From the NCBI GenBank assembly GCA_030248065.1, contig JASAMV010005288.1, forward strand, positions 39,639 to 103,638: a DNA stretch of 64,000 nt, given 5' to 3'. Each line of letters begins with the position of its first letter. The first letter of the stretch is position 1. Origin of the DNA: Rhynchonema sp. JSB1_4 (Eukaryota; Nematoda; Chromadorea; Monhysterida; Xyalidae). The translations under genes were made by a program, and so were the position numbers. This document shows, in pieces, positions 50,301 through 63,131 of this stretch. The notes under the pieces are model-generated. The model did no database searches. It was given only the letters and a program-made list of their open reading frames with translations, and was not told the DNA's origin.

Positions 50301-53300
50301 ACCGCGCACTGGATGCTAACGAATAAATAAATGTAATGCATAATCAAGGGGTCGACACTTGCCAATTACGAACATTGCACACTTAGCAGTTGGGTTGATC
50401 GGGCTGTTCAGGTTACTGTTCTTGGGTTTAGCACAGGACTCGAACCGATGCCCAGGCAGGAGGCGATGCCTGGACATTATCCACACGTATACTTATATAC
50501 CCACAATATCTATGAGCATTAGTCAAAGTGAGCAGAAAGAATAGATATGGGAAAACGGCGGGAATGAAATTGATGTGCTTTTTATTGTTATTATAAGGCT
50601 GCATTGTTTATTGACATAACATTCAACACGTTGGTTGACCCGAGATGCTGAGTGTTGCACAATGTGTTCACACTTGAGTGCCACGACCATTTGTTTGTGC
50701 TTCATTGCCACGTAGACTAATTGGTATCGGTAAATGAGCATCTACCGTAACCAATGAATGACCAGCTTATGGAACTACCTACGCGAGTGAAACGTTGGAA
50801 TTCGGTCAATGGACCACCAAGGACACGAACTAAGAAAGTGGAAAGTCTTGGATGTTTACAACTCACTTGACCAAAAATTAGGACGTGAGTAGCCAAGACC
50901 TGATGCGATGTCCAAAATTGTCCCTATTAGCCACTGTATATACAGTACCGGTACTTCACTCCACTGACCGGGCCAGTTGGGGGCGTTCAAGTGAGAAAAG
51001 AGAGCGAAACGAGTGGAGCACAACACCAGCAGTACAATAAGCATATCATGGCTGGTTGGCTCGTTAGAAGACACGTCTTCGGGGCGATGCTTATACCAAC
51101 AACACGAATGCTAATCGAGCAGGCAGGCACACGCAGAGGGACGTGTGTATTATGGCAATTTAGGCTAATGACGCACGCACACACCAGAGACACACGCACA
51201 CACACACCGTCTTCAAACTGGTGCTACCACTATTGGTATTGGGCCGGAGGCAGCCAGCAGCCGGAATATGGTACCTAATTGCAGGCAGGCTACAGCCGCT
51301 TGTATGTATGTATAACTCATCAACTGAAAAGAACTTGGATGGCTGCCGTGGTATTAGATGTGCACATGGGCGTGCGCGCTCGTCTCGTAGATGGAGTGGA
51401 CCGGGGTGGCTAAACGTCGTAATGGTCTCTATGTACAAGCATGCAGCCAATGAAATAATTCCGCGACAACACAGAGCCCGCATCGATCGTAGCGTCGCAA
51501 TAATTATGTAATTGGATGAAGCAGGCACACGCAGTGACAGTGGCCCAATGCTGCTCACTCAGGCGGACAGCCAAAACGGACGACGATGACGACGTTTGTT
51601 TGTTTGCTGCTGCAGAGCGACAGAGACATGTATGCGCTCCTCCACTACCACATCTTATTTACTAATGAACCAAGACATCGTCGGCATTGCAGCCCAATTG
51701 TACATGCATAGAGTACGAGTGGTGGTGCGTGTGCCGCCCGCCCGCCGCAGCTCTATCAGTTGATTATATTTCCAGCTAATGACGTGCACTGCTCCACATA
51801 AGACCCGGAGCACGCACCCAAAACTGAGCTTATCTTAGTCCCTCCACCAGCGCCACAGCGGAATGAGTGCGGTTGGCTTAATCAAGAGAGCAAGCGATGG
51901 CATGACAGCTATGGTTAGGCACCAACACGGCCATGTACGCGTACGACCACACCACTCTCAACTTATTGGCGAAACTCCATGTTCATTTACAAATCAGACC
52001 AAAAGAGGCATGCACATACAGCCATCCTTTAGCGCACATGAACATGCACAGCAGAAGACGCGTGATTATGAGCAAAAGTAAGTTCAGCGGTGGCACTCGA
52101 TCTGATGAGCTTAACTCATTTCCGACGGTTCGCCGTACAAGTGAGCGCAAGCAGGTGCCCCGACCAGCGTCTACAATTCCGTGTACCATCTTGCATGCGT
52201 GTTTCGGGCGGTTTGACCTGACTGCGCAAGACGAACATGAACCTGTCTAGGGTCTGACGCTGTGTGTCGCTGTCTGAGCAGACACGGCCGCTGCTCATTT
52301 GCTCATAATCATATCAACAGCGTCTTCGCGATAATTTGTGTGTACTTGGGCGGAGTGCGCGGCGGACGGAGGCAGTCGCCTAATTTGTGTTTTATTCGGT
52401 CGGCCTGCACACATATCCGGCTGCGGGTGTGTGTTGGGGCGCGAGCGCGATGACGACGACCGCCAACTTTATAGTTAACGAAGTACAGTACCATCGCACG
52501 TGCTGCTAACAACTTGTCAGTGCTCGCAATGCGCGACTATAAGTCAACTTTGCATAAGCCCTTTAAATGTATGCGCGCGTCGCGGACACGCGTCCGGCCT
52601 GATGACGCTAACGAACTGGAGTGAGACGGTGATTAAGAAGCTGTTGTTGGTTAGACTTATTGAATTAAATCGACTACTGCTGCTCGGATGGCGAGCCGCA
52701 ACGAAAAAGTTTTCGCCAAGACCGAAATTACGACTGTGTCTGCGTGTACAACGAATAGCCAAAATGATGAGAGGCGCTCAAGATACGCGCTCGCAGACTA
52801 TGTACACACGTTGCTCGCTCGTTAGACCCAGAGTGGGCCTAATTTCTTTGCGACCAAATGACAAGTAATGCGTAGACTGGCACTTGGGCGCACTTCAAAC
52901 TAAAACAAGCGTTCCGTTACTTGTCCAACCGCCCAGAATGAGCATACGGCCGTGCAGCACAGCAAAGCAAGCGCCTGAGGGATTATTTTACGGCTTGCGC
53001 GAGTCTGAAACAATCTGAGTTGCGCCGAGTAATTAAGCGTATTGATTAATGAAGATTGGTGCAGCTGCGGGACCGCAAATGCGGACCGGACATGCGTGGG
53101 CCTGCGGCAGCGAGCTTGATGTAGAGTGTGTCCTTGTGATAATATTGTCTCATGACAGGAGCCGGTTAAATGAACATACGCACGCACACGCACACAGACG
53201 TTGATTACAGCATATGGTGCTGCTGTGCGTGCCCCCGTCTCGGCTCCTATGTCGCTACTAATTACTCAGATATTTGACGAAAACCAAGACACGCGCACGC

Positions 53301-56300
53301 AGGTTGACGCGCTATGAACTTCAATGTACCAAGAACACACGGCCTCAAACTAGAAACCGCACGTGATCACACGCCAACCATAATGCAATACAAGCAGGGC
53401 TAGACCTTCTAAATGTCAGTCCACATTCATCTTCGAAGTATAAGGGCAAGCACAAAGAAAACCAAATCAAACAGTAAACCACGTACACAAGCAGCGACGT
53501 ATGTACGTAGTCTCAATGCTAGCGCCTTCTATGGTTCAGGGCCTAACGAAGAGGCAATTTTAATTTCAGCTAAAGTCAATAGATACCACTTCGGTCAGGA
53601 CGAGGAGACACAAGGCGTCCGGGTCTCGCCAAATTTTCGCTGAAGGCCATGTGCGCTCTGTACATGCCGTTGCCCATTCCTTACAGCAGCCATTTACCAT
53701 CAAAAGACAAATACAAACTATACGTGCGTGTCTAAGCGCACCGAGCGAGAGCGGGGTACCAAACAGCAGCAGCTTTTAATCCCCAGCAGAATTAACGAGA
53801 AAATGAGTCGTCAAAATTGTATAGCACCAAGGGATGCGTCTGACCCATCGGCCAATTTAGGATGCACGTGATATGTGGCGCTGCGGCCACCGCATGTATT
53901 GCAAAATTGGCGAAAATTGTTCAGCACACGGTGGCTGGTGCTGTGGCCCAAAGATGCTTTGCTTGCGATACGGAGACGGGTGGTGGAATACGGTAGGTGC
54001 GCATTGTGCGGTATGCGCGGCTGCAAATGACACATCATTCTAATGGGAGACCGACACGGCACGAAATGAACTGTCAAACTTTAAGCAATACGTAATCTAT
54101 GATGCAGCGACGTATACGTGCTGCATTGGCCAGCTAATTACCCGATGGACGGCGCTTCAACGGTGTCAGGGGGCCAAACGGCATGACGGAATGGCACCGC
54201 ATAATGGATCACCGTGCCATACTTAAGATGCCGCGGCTAACTAGTTGAGAAACTTAACGCCGGCGCCGCACAATCTTCTGATTGCTGCTGCTTGGAAGAC
54301 GAGTGACGGCCGGATCTATGATGCCGCCAACCACCATGATAAAAGAGTGCAGCAGACTTCAATAAAGATTGGCCGATGTGTACCATCCTTGTGCATATAT
54401 GCACGCGCAAGTGCATTGAAGTCGTGCTATTAAAATACAAGTCGCCCAAAAACAAAGCAGCTAACAATAAGTACCTACGCAGCAATTGGTCACGTTCGAC
54501 AAACTGCAATTTTCAAAAATACGAATGCCGCGCATCGGCAGCGGCCGAATAAATCTCAAGCGTGTCTAATCACTGCAGAATGACAAATGAAGATTGGCAT
54601 ATAAATTTACGTTTACGATTTTGAGAGCTGCACAAGAGTGATCTTCCATGCAAAAGAACGTCGCTTGTGTCGGTCCTCCATTGGCGGTACGGACAAGTCA
54701 GACGGTCTTATTTGCAAGGCGTTTGGTTCAATTTAGCTCTTGTGTGGTTGGCAGGCTTAGTTGTTCACGGAATGACGACGATACCAACTTTGAGCACACT
54801 AACTAGCCATCGTACATACTCTGTTGGTCTTCAACCCAGCCAGTGTTGCCTTCTTATGGATCGAGACATGTTCGTGCTGTCACACTATATAACCCGATCG
54901 AACAAGACCAACACACACGCAAAACCAACAACAGCTATTAGTTGGCTTGCGCCAAAACGATATAACTGCTCTGGGCTGCAGCATCGTTTGGATGGACGTC
55001 GCTGTGAGCGTAAGATCGCGCGCTGCTACTTTACTCATTATATTTCAGTGGTTGGCCTGTTTTCTTGCTGCCGAGTTTCCTTGACGGGCGGAATTAAGAC
55101 AAGATGCACCAGTGGTCGCCTTGGCACATTTCGAGCACCAAACAGACGGCTCGCTAGGGACACGGCGGCGGCCGTCCGGTCGTGTTTTCGCCTGTGCCCT
55201 ATAATTCTTGTGCTAAATGATCGCGCGCGTCGCTCGCTTACGCAGATAAATACAGTGGCAGCGACACAACAGGCTAATTGTGCGTCTGACTGGTACTGTA
55301 GGTTTGTTTGATGCGCGCGCAAAACAACGTCTGATTGACACCGTGCGCTTAAAAGTTGCGTCTCTAATGGGGCAGGATCCGGGTAAAGTTGGAATTTCAT
55401 TCCGGTACCACCAGTGGATAACATTCGCTACACCAATCTCGAGCGCATTATATGGCCGAGTCTATGCAGTGACGGGTGACGGTAATTTTCCGCCAAGCAC
55501 GCCACCACAAACGTATATGTACATATGTGGCGTTCTAATTGTATTTGCAATCGTCGGGCCGGTCTATTTGGCTAATGTATGTGCCAACGCTAATGAGTGA
55601 AGTCGCTTACATGCAAGCAATCAGCAGCATTGCTTACACCAATTAGCGCGCATTTTGTCCGCCGCAATGATGTAAACTACTGCGCTGGCCGCAATTAGCA
55701 TCCGCAAAATACGACTATGCGTATTGATGTGCTATGATGTGCCACATTACTGCACATGATATTATTGTAAATAAGCTCTTCGGAGCTGGCTGCATCAACC
55801 CGCAGTCAGTTGCGTAATGGCGATCATTATTTGGCAACGCGGATACGGTTTCAGACGGAACGGGCACACAACAATCCAAAGGATTTGAAGGACTAGTCAA
55901 CATGATCAGAACTGACAGCCAGAAGTTGATGTTGTGCACAGAGAACAGCCGAATACAGGATGTCATAAGAGAGCATCTAATGCGGGACAATGTGCGCTGA
56001 ACAGCAGAGTCGCGGCCAGGAAGCAAACATTCATTCGTACATTTACACACAAACGACGACACAGCGTACGTGGTGAACTAATTCAGCCGCCGACGCGCAA
56101 TTTGCCAGCTCGTTTGGCTTAATTGCTTTTCGTTGAGCCGCAGATGTGCGCGGGAGCGCTTTCTCGTATTGTTTCAGACACGGCTAAGTGTCACCTAACG
56201 TGCCGCGCCACAGCTCCTTTTCCGCCGCTGTCTCCGCTGTGCCGAGGCATCTGTCATTAATTGCTGAACAGTCTCCGTCTATGCGACATGTGCATACCTA

Positions 56301-59300
56301 TTGCCGCCTCCCTCTGCTACAAACACAAAACGGCAAACATAAATGGTTTGACTTTCGGCGCAATTAGGTACCATATATATGACGCACTAAGATCTGACTC
56401 GTAGGTATAGTCACTTACTACCGGCCTGCGCTCGGCCGCAAGATCATTTTCAAGCCGGTCATCGTGTGGCATGCCATGTGAGCGAGCGCCGTATTTTGAA
56501 ATATTCTTTATGATCTGTCTTACGGTAACGTGTTTACACAGCCATTAGTTGGACGATAATAGATCGATAACAGCCTGAGAGAAACGGGGTGAAGTCACAG
56601 AATACAGGCAAGCAGCCGTAGTAATTACAAAAGCTGGTGCGTTGGCGTTGCTCGGGCACGACTTGAAATAGAGATATGCCAGGACCATACATATGCTTGC
56701 GAACAACAAGTTCTAATTAGCGGCGTAGAGCTCGACTAATGACCATACGGTGTGCAGTTGGGTGCGCAAGAAACAACGGCAAACGAGAAAGAGACAAAAC
56801 ATATGGTACAAGACACAAGATCTAATTAAGCAAATACGAAGCGTGTGCCTATGTGTACCGTACCCGCCGGTCCACACATTCAGCCTTGGCCGTTGTTAAT
56901 TAACGCGCCTGACACTAATGCACATGCTGGCTTGCATGAGCAGGTAGAGTTCCGCTGCTACATAAAATCAACACAAAAGTTGAAATGGCACAGCTCGGCC
57001 TTATTTGCCAGCGGAACATAAGAATAAGCATGGCGCAGCATGTTTATGCAAAGTTCGGCTAAATGGACAGGGTGCACATTAGCGCTTGTTCTGTGAATAG
57101 CCATAAGTTGGGAGCTGGCCACTCCGACCCGCACTGCCTAGTTAAGGCAGCAATAACATGACACGCGACAATGGCCGCTAATGGACGCATGCAGAGATTA
57201 GAATTGGAATGGAGCACCAAATTAGGCATGATTTGGCATTACGGCGTTAAATGCAATTAACAGGCACCCCGCCGCTAAGGGTACCACCACCGCTTTATCA
57301 ATAGTGGTGGTGCCAGCCTGCCTAACACGGCAAAACCGTGTTGACTTATTAAATGTAGCTCTTAGTCTGTCAAGCGTGCAGTCAGGTTGCTGCCATGCCA
57401 TACCTGTCCACCAAGACGATGGTTGCTGGGCTGGAACCAGCACAAATGCACTGCGCTACACACAATTTCATTAAGCGAAATGTGGCCGCCAGACCACCTG
57501 AGGTGCTCAATTAGTGCCACACAAAGGCCGAATCAAAATTATGGGCTCAATATTATGTTGGCTAGTGCTTTCGCGTGCACATGCACGCACGGCTTCTGAT
57601 TCAGGCGGTCGTAATGCAGCGCGCTTTTCTTCTGACGAGACGACTGGCTGAATCTATTGTTCTACACCTACTTAGAGTGGGAGATTTGGATTGATTTGTG
57701 GCCGGGGCCACGACTCGTGCACGGACACACACTGCCGTGGTCACGCTCACGCAGCAAACATGCGACACAACATGCCTGCTCAACACCATCCGTCTTCTGA
57801 CAACATTCTCATCCCGTGAGCTACAAGTGCACCTCCTAATTTCCCGGCGCAATTTTCACTCGTTTCCAGCCGAACTCGTCGTCGTTGTTGTTGACGGTAG
57901 TTCGCATAGAGTGAGTGAACCTCTCTAATTTGTGTATTACCACCACCAGCAGCAGCAGCCTGCAAGCGTAGGTAAGTGCAGAAAATGTGCTAATTTCGGG
58001 TGATGCGAGGAAATGAGCGAGAGAAGCGCAAGATGATAATGTCTGACTCTGGCCCTGTTAAGCACTTGACATTAATCTTGCGCTCCTCGAAGCATCGGGG
58101 CAATAACATGGAGGTGATGTCCTAGGATGCACCCTTACTACTCACTTTTGGTAGTGGTCGCACAATGACCAAATGAGAATTCATCAAACCCCCCTTGATT
58201 TTCATGCTCACCGCTGCGCAATTTGTATTTACTGTATGTACGTACATACAGCCTGTTCGCCTGAAAACAAACCAGCAGAACAACCACGTTGATGCAGCTT
58301 GCTTTGAAGCGTTCTGTTCACTGCATGTTTTCCGTTCGCGCAGCGCAACCTCATTTTCCACATGGCTTGTCAATTCAGGAAATTTTTGGATGGATTTTCA
58401 GATGGTGATTGTGCGACCAACATACTGTACATGTACGTACACGTACTTTCTTCGGCATGGTGTGCATATACTACTCCACTTCATGTAATAGTAATAACGA
58501 CCAGAACGTACATACACCAGCTAAACCATGCTTGGTCCGACACACAACGACGACGAACCCGTCTCGCCAGCAGCAGCTGTACACAAACCAACCGTAGACG
58601 AAACTGTGCCATAAGCAAAACAGCCCCCAGCACCAAGTGAAATGTGCATTAATTGTGGGTTGCAGTGATAGCGTAAAAGATTATGGCAATTAAACACGCC
58701 CGTGTCTGAGACGCCAGTACCAAAGCAGGGAAGCATGCACATACACGGACCAGACGGGCACATAAGCATTAGTATAATCGAACCTAGGTGCGCAAGCCAT
58801 AGTTCTACCAGATCGGGTCTTGAGCGAAATTATAGTGCTGACACTTTTATCCGTAGTTTATTTTAGCAGAACTTCTGAGGCACGTATAATACGATGTACA
58901 TTTACAGCACCGTGTCCAAAACACCACGTCAGTGTGGCGCCTATAACTAATGAAGGCATCAAGACATCAAAAGCTAAGTTTCCAGAGGATCAGTTGATAT
59001 GTAATTTGCTGTCCAGCAAAATTGAATTATTTAAAAAAACAGTCACTTTTTACGCACAGCCGGAGGCGAGATCGAACGGTCACGAATGTAGCCTGCAGAG
59101 CAAATAAAAAATATAATATTTGGGCGATATTGAACATGGTGATCGGATCGGACCGGTCCTGCCTTCGTCACATGACTTTTTTGACTAAAGATCATTAATT
59201 ACTTGTCCTTAAATCATTCAGCACATGATGTGACCAAAGCAGGTCCAATCCGATCACCACGTTTGATGACGTTCATATTCAGACAAAAAAAATTAAATAA

Positions 59301-59316
59301 AAAATACGACAAAACG

Positions 59317-59646
59317 TATAGTCCGTCCACCAGCTCATGGCACTTTGTGTTGCTGCTGGCTGGTTTGTTCCCTTCCTCCACGTTCTAATGAAAGAGTTTT
59401 GAGTGTGGCCGATTTTGCAAAGAAACTAAAAAAGTGATAAAACGGGTCGAAAAAGATTGAATTCGATCAAATTTAAAATTAAATTAAATTAAAATCGAGA
59501 AAACACGTCGATTTCATAAAAACCACAATTTAGGAGCAAAATTATTTTTTTTCGGAAACTCAATTTCTCTTTCATTAGAACGTGGAGGAAGGGAACAAGT
59601 CGGCCAGCAGCATTACAAAGTGACATGAGCTGATGGACGGACTATA
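59317..59646. mobile_element. Long-TIR MITE (330 bp) overlapping the end of the CtIP-like gene
   Basis: Two arms of about 83 bases are inverted copies of each other (59317-59400 and 59562-59646). Both begin TATAGTCCGTCCA and contain TTGTTCCCTTCCTCCACG. The centre is AT-rich. The termini abut TA, and no longer target duplication is obvious. A related terminus is at about 16868. The right arm supplies the last codons and stop of the CtIP-like reading frame. Confidence 0.88.
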
Positions 59647-62629
59647 CCCCTTCGTCGGCACTCATCGGCATCCGGGAATCCCATGTCCCAATACCCTTCG
59701 GGCGTCGTTGGGCGTTGTTCGTGCGCAAACACACGATGACGACTGACTTGCTCGATTCGACGACGCTTCGACTCAGGCGATAGGTCGAGACCGTCGTAGT
59801 ACTGGAAATGTTGCGCTACAATAGTCTGATCAATTTGTTGTCAAACGAAAACTTGTGCGAAACATTGTGTTACGTAGCGATAGAAAACCGTGGCCCACAA
59901 ACATTCCATTTTAGCGAATACTATCAGGCTAATATCAATTGTAGTCTGATGAAAGCAAGGACCGAAAATCGGGCGCTCTGCGGCATCACATACCTCAACG
60001 TCGTCATTACGTATGGTAGCGCAGAAGATTGAAGATGAAACCCCAAAATGCAGACCAAACGTCAGTCAACATTGCGAACTAGATCTTTCGGGAGCCGCAG
60101 CTCACCTCACAAATCTGTCAAAGATTCGAAAGAAACCCGGCACCTTTTGACAACACGCACATGCCTGACCGATCATGTGCACGCGACGAGTGACTTTGCG
60201 ACGTCGATCCGCTTCGTTCGCTGGTGGTTGAGTTGGCATTCTGCGGGGACAGTCGCTGTTGGTCAGTCAGTGACCATTGGACTGGTCATAGTTTATTTTT
60301 TGCAAGTCTAGGGCACTAATGGCCAAACTATACTTCGTTCTCTCATGCAACACGAAACAAATTCTCGCGCGCTGATTGGCTGGCGCGCGAGTAAGAACCA
60401 ATCAGCGTGGGAAAATTTGTTTCGCGTTGCGTGACAGAACGAAGTGTACAGGCCTTTACAGTTCGCGTCGCACGTGAAATCTCCGCTTGGCGGGTGCATT
60501 TTTTGCGTCATTCTCACTTGGGCAAGTATTTTTTAGTTTAAGTGGCCAGTAACTTACACTTGCCAAAGCCCAAACGGAATAGAGTGAAATTTCAAAAAGT
60601 GAACCACGAATCGATTTTCCGGAAACTCACAGGTGCATTTTCTCATAGAACGAATCGGCAGATATTCTCAGATCAATTTTCGTTCGCTTCGCAGATGCAA
60701 CCGGCGGAGGCGGTGTTTGAGGTGGAGCATTGGTCAACGGTTTGTGCGGAGGAGCGACCGTGACGTCCAGTTCGAGGCTACGACCAGCTGTGGGATCAAT
60801 GGGAGACGGCGCTGGCATTGGATTGGCTGCAAGAAAGCAGTTATGAACCAGAAGGAAGCAAGAGCGAAGAAAGATCAGATATGTAATTTGATGTCCAAAC
60901 CTTGCTGTCCCAAAACCGGTTTTTGCATCGAGGCGTTCGCACTCAGGCCGGACAGTGGAACAAATGGCACCGCAACCGTTACATCGGGAACTCGTCCGCG
61001 ACCAGGCGATTGCACATGCTTATTCACTAATGTTTCAGGCACAATGTCCTGTGTGCTGCTGTCTCCCTTTGACACACAGGCAACGAAACTGTCCATTCGA
61101 CTTTGTGTGCGTCGGCGAGCAAAGAGTGACGTGCCGCCGTCTGGTTTCGGTAGAGGCGTGCTCTGTGAAGGAAACAGTTGGTTAGGTTAAGAGAGATGTC
61201 GGGTGCCAAAAAAGTGTGGGTGTCGGGTGCCTCCAGATGTCCGGTGTCGGTTTTTTGGGACCCGACACTTACGGTTCAAAACATCAGTTTTGCTCAGAAG
61301 AATTTTGAGAGAAAATTTTCTTCGAACCATATGTTTCCGGAGACGCAGAATGTGACATTTTGGTGTTTATTTCGTGTGAAAAGACTTGAATTCAGTAACT
61401 CGAGCCAAAAATTGCACTAATGATGCAAATGAGCAAAAATTTGCCTGTTTTTGGCCCAAAAAAACTAGGTGTCGGGTTTATTTCAAAAACTAGATGTCGG
61501 GTGTCGGTTTTTTTGAACTGTCGGGTGTCGGCTTTTTTCCCTGATGTCGGGTGTCGGGTACTTCCAGATGTCGGGTGTCGGGTACCCCCGACTTCTAACC
61601 CTACAGTTGGTGGAAACGCATTGATCAGATTCGCTCTCTTTTAGTCCCATTTTCATTGTGAAGATTTCTGACGTGTTTTTACCGGTCGGATAGGATCATT
61701 ATCAAACTTGGTCATCGAATGACGATGCCGTTGTGCTCGCGATTTTTGCATCTGGGATTTACTGCACCTGGACCCTCTCATTTCGACCAGCGTAAAGGTT
61801 GTGCATTTCACATCTGCGAACAACGTTTATGCTGGTCGAAATTTATGGCATCATTAAAATTTCTTCATATCAAACATCGCACGTGAACAAGGCACGTCCG
61901 ATTCCCAAGTTTGCTCATGGCCAACATTTTAGCGATGCAAATTTCCTGGAACATGCCCAGATCGCGTCACTCAGAAACATAACGAAGACGGACCACATTG
62001 GCAGGTGTTCAGCAAAGTGGCAGAGGATACAGGTCTTCCAGAGACGACCTTACCGAACTGGGCTCAGACGAAAGCTTGGTCTGGCTACTTGAAGTGCCAA
62101 CCCCAAATACTGTCGTTTGGTCGCGTGGTCGTCTGCATTTGTTGAACAACATTTTTTTCTTCAACTTGTGTCTGCGCCGCAACAACAATGGCGACTCGTC
62201 TTCACTGTTCGTCGCCAGAATCACACTGTTTTCAGCCTGAGAAACGTTTCAGGATTATCACAAACAAAATCGATGAAATACCGACTTTCGATGATTGTCG
62301 TCCACCAGATATGGTGCATGAAATTTGAAATCAAATCAAATTACAAATTATCGCAAAATCTATTGCTGATAACCTGGTCGGCGGACCTGCGACGCGGTTG
62401 CTGCTCGGCAGAGGATTGTGATTCCTGAAAATAAAATCGCAAATAGATAAGCACGAAAATGTGAAAGCCGCCAAACAATGAAAATGAGAAGAAACCCAGC
62501 CACCTTTTCCGCAGCATTGTCAGTAGTGAGGTCAATTGTCTGATGTCTGCGCACAGTCGGCGGAGGCACCAGAGGCTGCGTGCTGCTGGGACTGTTCTGA
62601 GCGGATAGTGGCGATGCGTGAACCCGTTG
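59613..62629 (-). CDS. CtIP/Sae2/COM-1-type DNA end-resection factor, 5'-incomplete
   Basis: Homologues activate the MRE11 nuclease complex to trim DNA double-strand breaks in mitosis and meiosis (family knowledge). Exons: 62629-62504, 62424-62374, 62236-62054, 61162-60901, 60826-60631, 60240-60144, 59801-59613. Phases agree, giving 367 residues so far and a TAA stop. The first 270 residues are Ser/Pro/Gln-rich and low-complexity. The C-terminal domain is clear: basic RRRKVTRRVHMIG, ACACC (a CxxC-like motif, residues 299-303), YY at 306-307, the SRHR DNA-binding motif (325-328), and TPEGYWDMGFPD (338-349), then a conserved-position Cys. The last ten residues (358-367) come from MITE sequence. 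No start codon is identified; upstream exons lie to the right, possibly at 63132-63416. Confidence 0.85.
60321..60462. mobile_element. Hairpin MITE in a CtIP-like intron
   Basis: Arms TTCGTTCTCTCATGCAACAC (from about 60342) and the inverse of TTCGTTCTGTCACGCAACGC (to about 60442) each run into CGAAACAAATT(C/T)TC. Inside, GATTGGCT and ACCAATCA are also inverted. The whole forms a near-perfect hairpin of about 140 bases between the exons ending at 60631 and starting at 60240. Confidence 0.8.
61183..61603. mobile_element. hAT-like MITE, third family (421 bp)
   Basis: The left end TAGGTTAAGAGAGATGTCGGG and the right end (minus) TAGGGTTAGAAGTCGGGGG are imperfect inverted repeats. The flanks carry an exact 8-bp duplication, CAGTTGGT (61175-61182 and 61604-61611). 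The interior holds many GATGTCGGGTGTCGG units near both ends. It lies in a CtIP-like intron, only about 20 bases from the acceptor of the exon starting at 61162. Confidence 0.85.
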
Positions 62630-62714
62630 CTGAAGAAAATATTGACAGATATAAACAAGCTATATCAAACGTAGCTGAACTGTCTGAGTCATGCTCTTGG
62701 TGGGGCTTCAATCC

Positions 62715-62985
62715 TCAATTTTTGCCTAGAATAGGCAAATTTAAGTATGAAACACGCATTTTTAGGCCTAAAATCGGTAATGCTTGGGCAAAAACTGTCG
62801 AAGATAGCCAAAATCCTCGTTTTGTGGGAAATTTTTTCCACAAAAGGCAGCAATAGGTCAAATTTTCGACCTCAAGGATGACTTTTCCCCAAATGAACTC
62901 TTCCCCCAGTAGGGCACATCATCTATTCATTCCCCGTTCCGAAAAGTGGGGTGCCGCCTATTCCCCCACCAGACCAAGAACTACA
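62715..62985. repeat. Dispersed repeat, copy 2
   Basis: Shares with 44135-44390 the ordered words AATTTTTGCCTA(A/G)AATAGG, TTTTTAGGCCTAAAAT, AATTTTTTCCA, AATAGGTCAAATTTT and a C-rich tail. It lies between the exon starting at 62629 and the coding-like exon at 63132-63416. Confidence 0.75.
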
Positions 62986-63131
62986 CTGCGTCAGTGGGAA
63001 CATGCGACAAAGTAAAAAAAAACAGCCGCCTGTGCGCACAAACACTGATAACCGCGAATCACAGGCGGCCGTCAAAAATCCCGAAACGAAACATCCCGAA
63101 AAAATCACATAACCAAAACACGAAAGCTCAC

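Larger units (their letters stand above)
36054..59316. other. About 23 kb without a recognisable gene
   Basis: No open frame here has a recognisable domain or a chain of phase-compatible exons. The longest (54667-55311, plus) has arginine-rich unstructured content and is within what chance allows. The region contains CA microsatellites, recurrent TACATA/TATGTA palindromes, C/G-rich repeats near 44 kb, and many homeodomain-type ATTA/TAAT cores, especially 55.6-57.6 kb. Being upstream of zfh-2, it may hold its control regions and untranslated first exons; that is inference. Confidence 0.5.

Noticed and set aside
54667..55311. Open frame of 215 codons, plus strand
   Set aside because: It opens with a non-ATG start, has Arg/Thr/Cys-rich content and no domain or exon partners, and a run of this length is expected now and then by chance in 64 kb.
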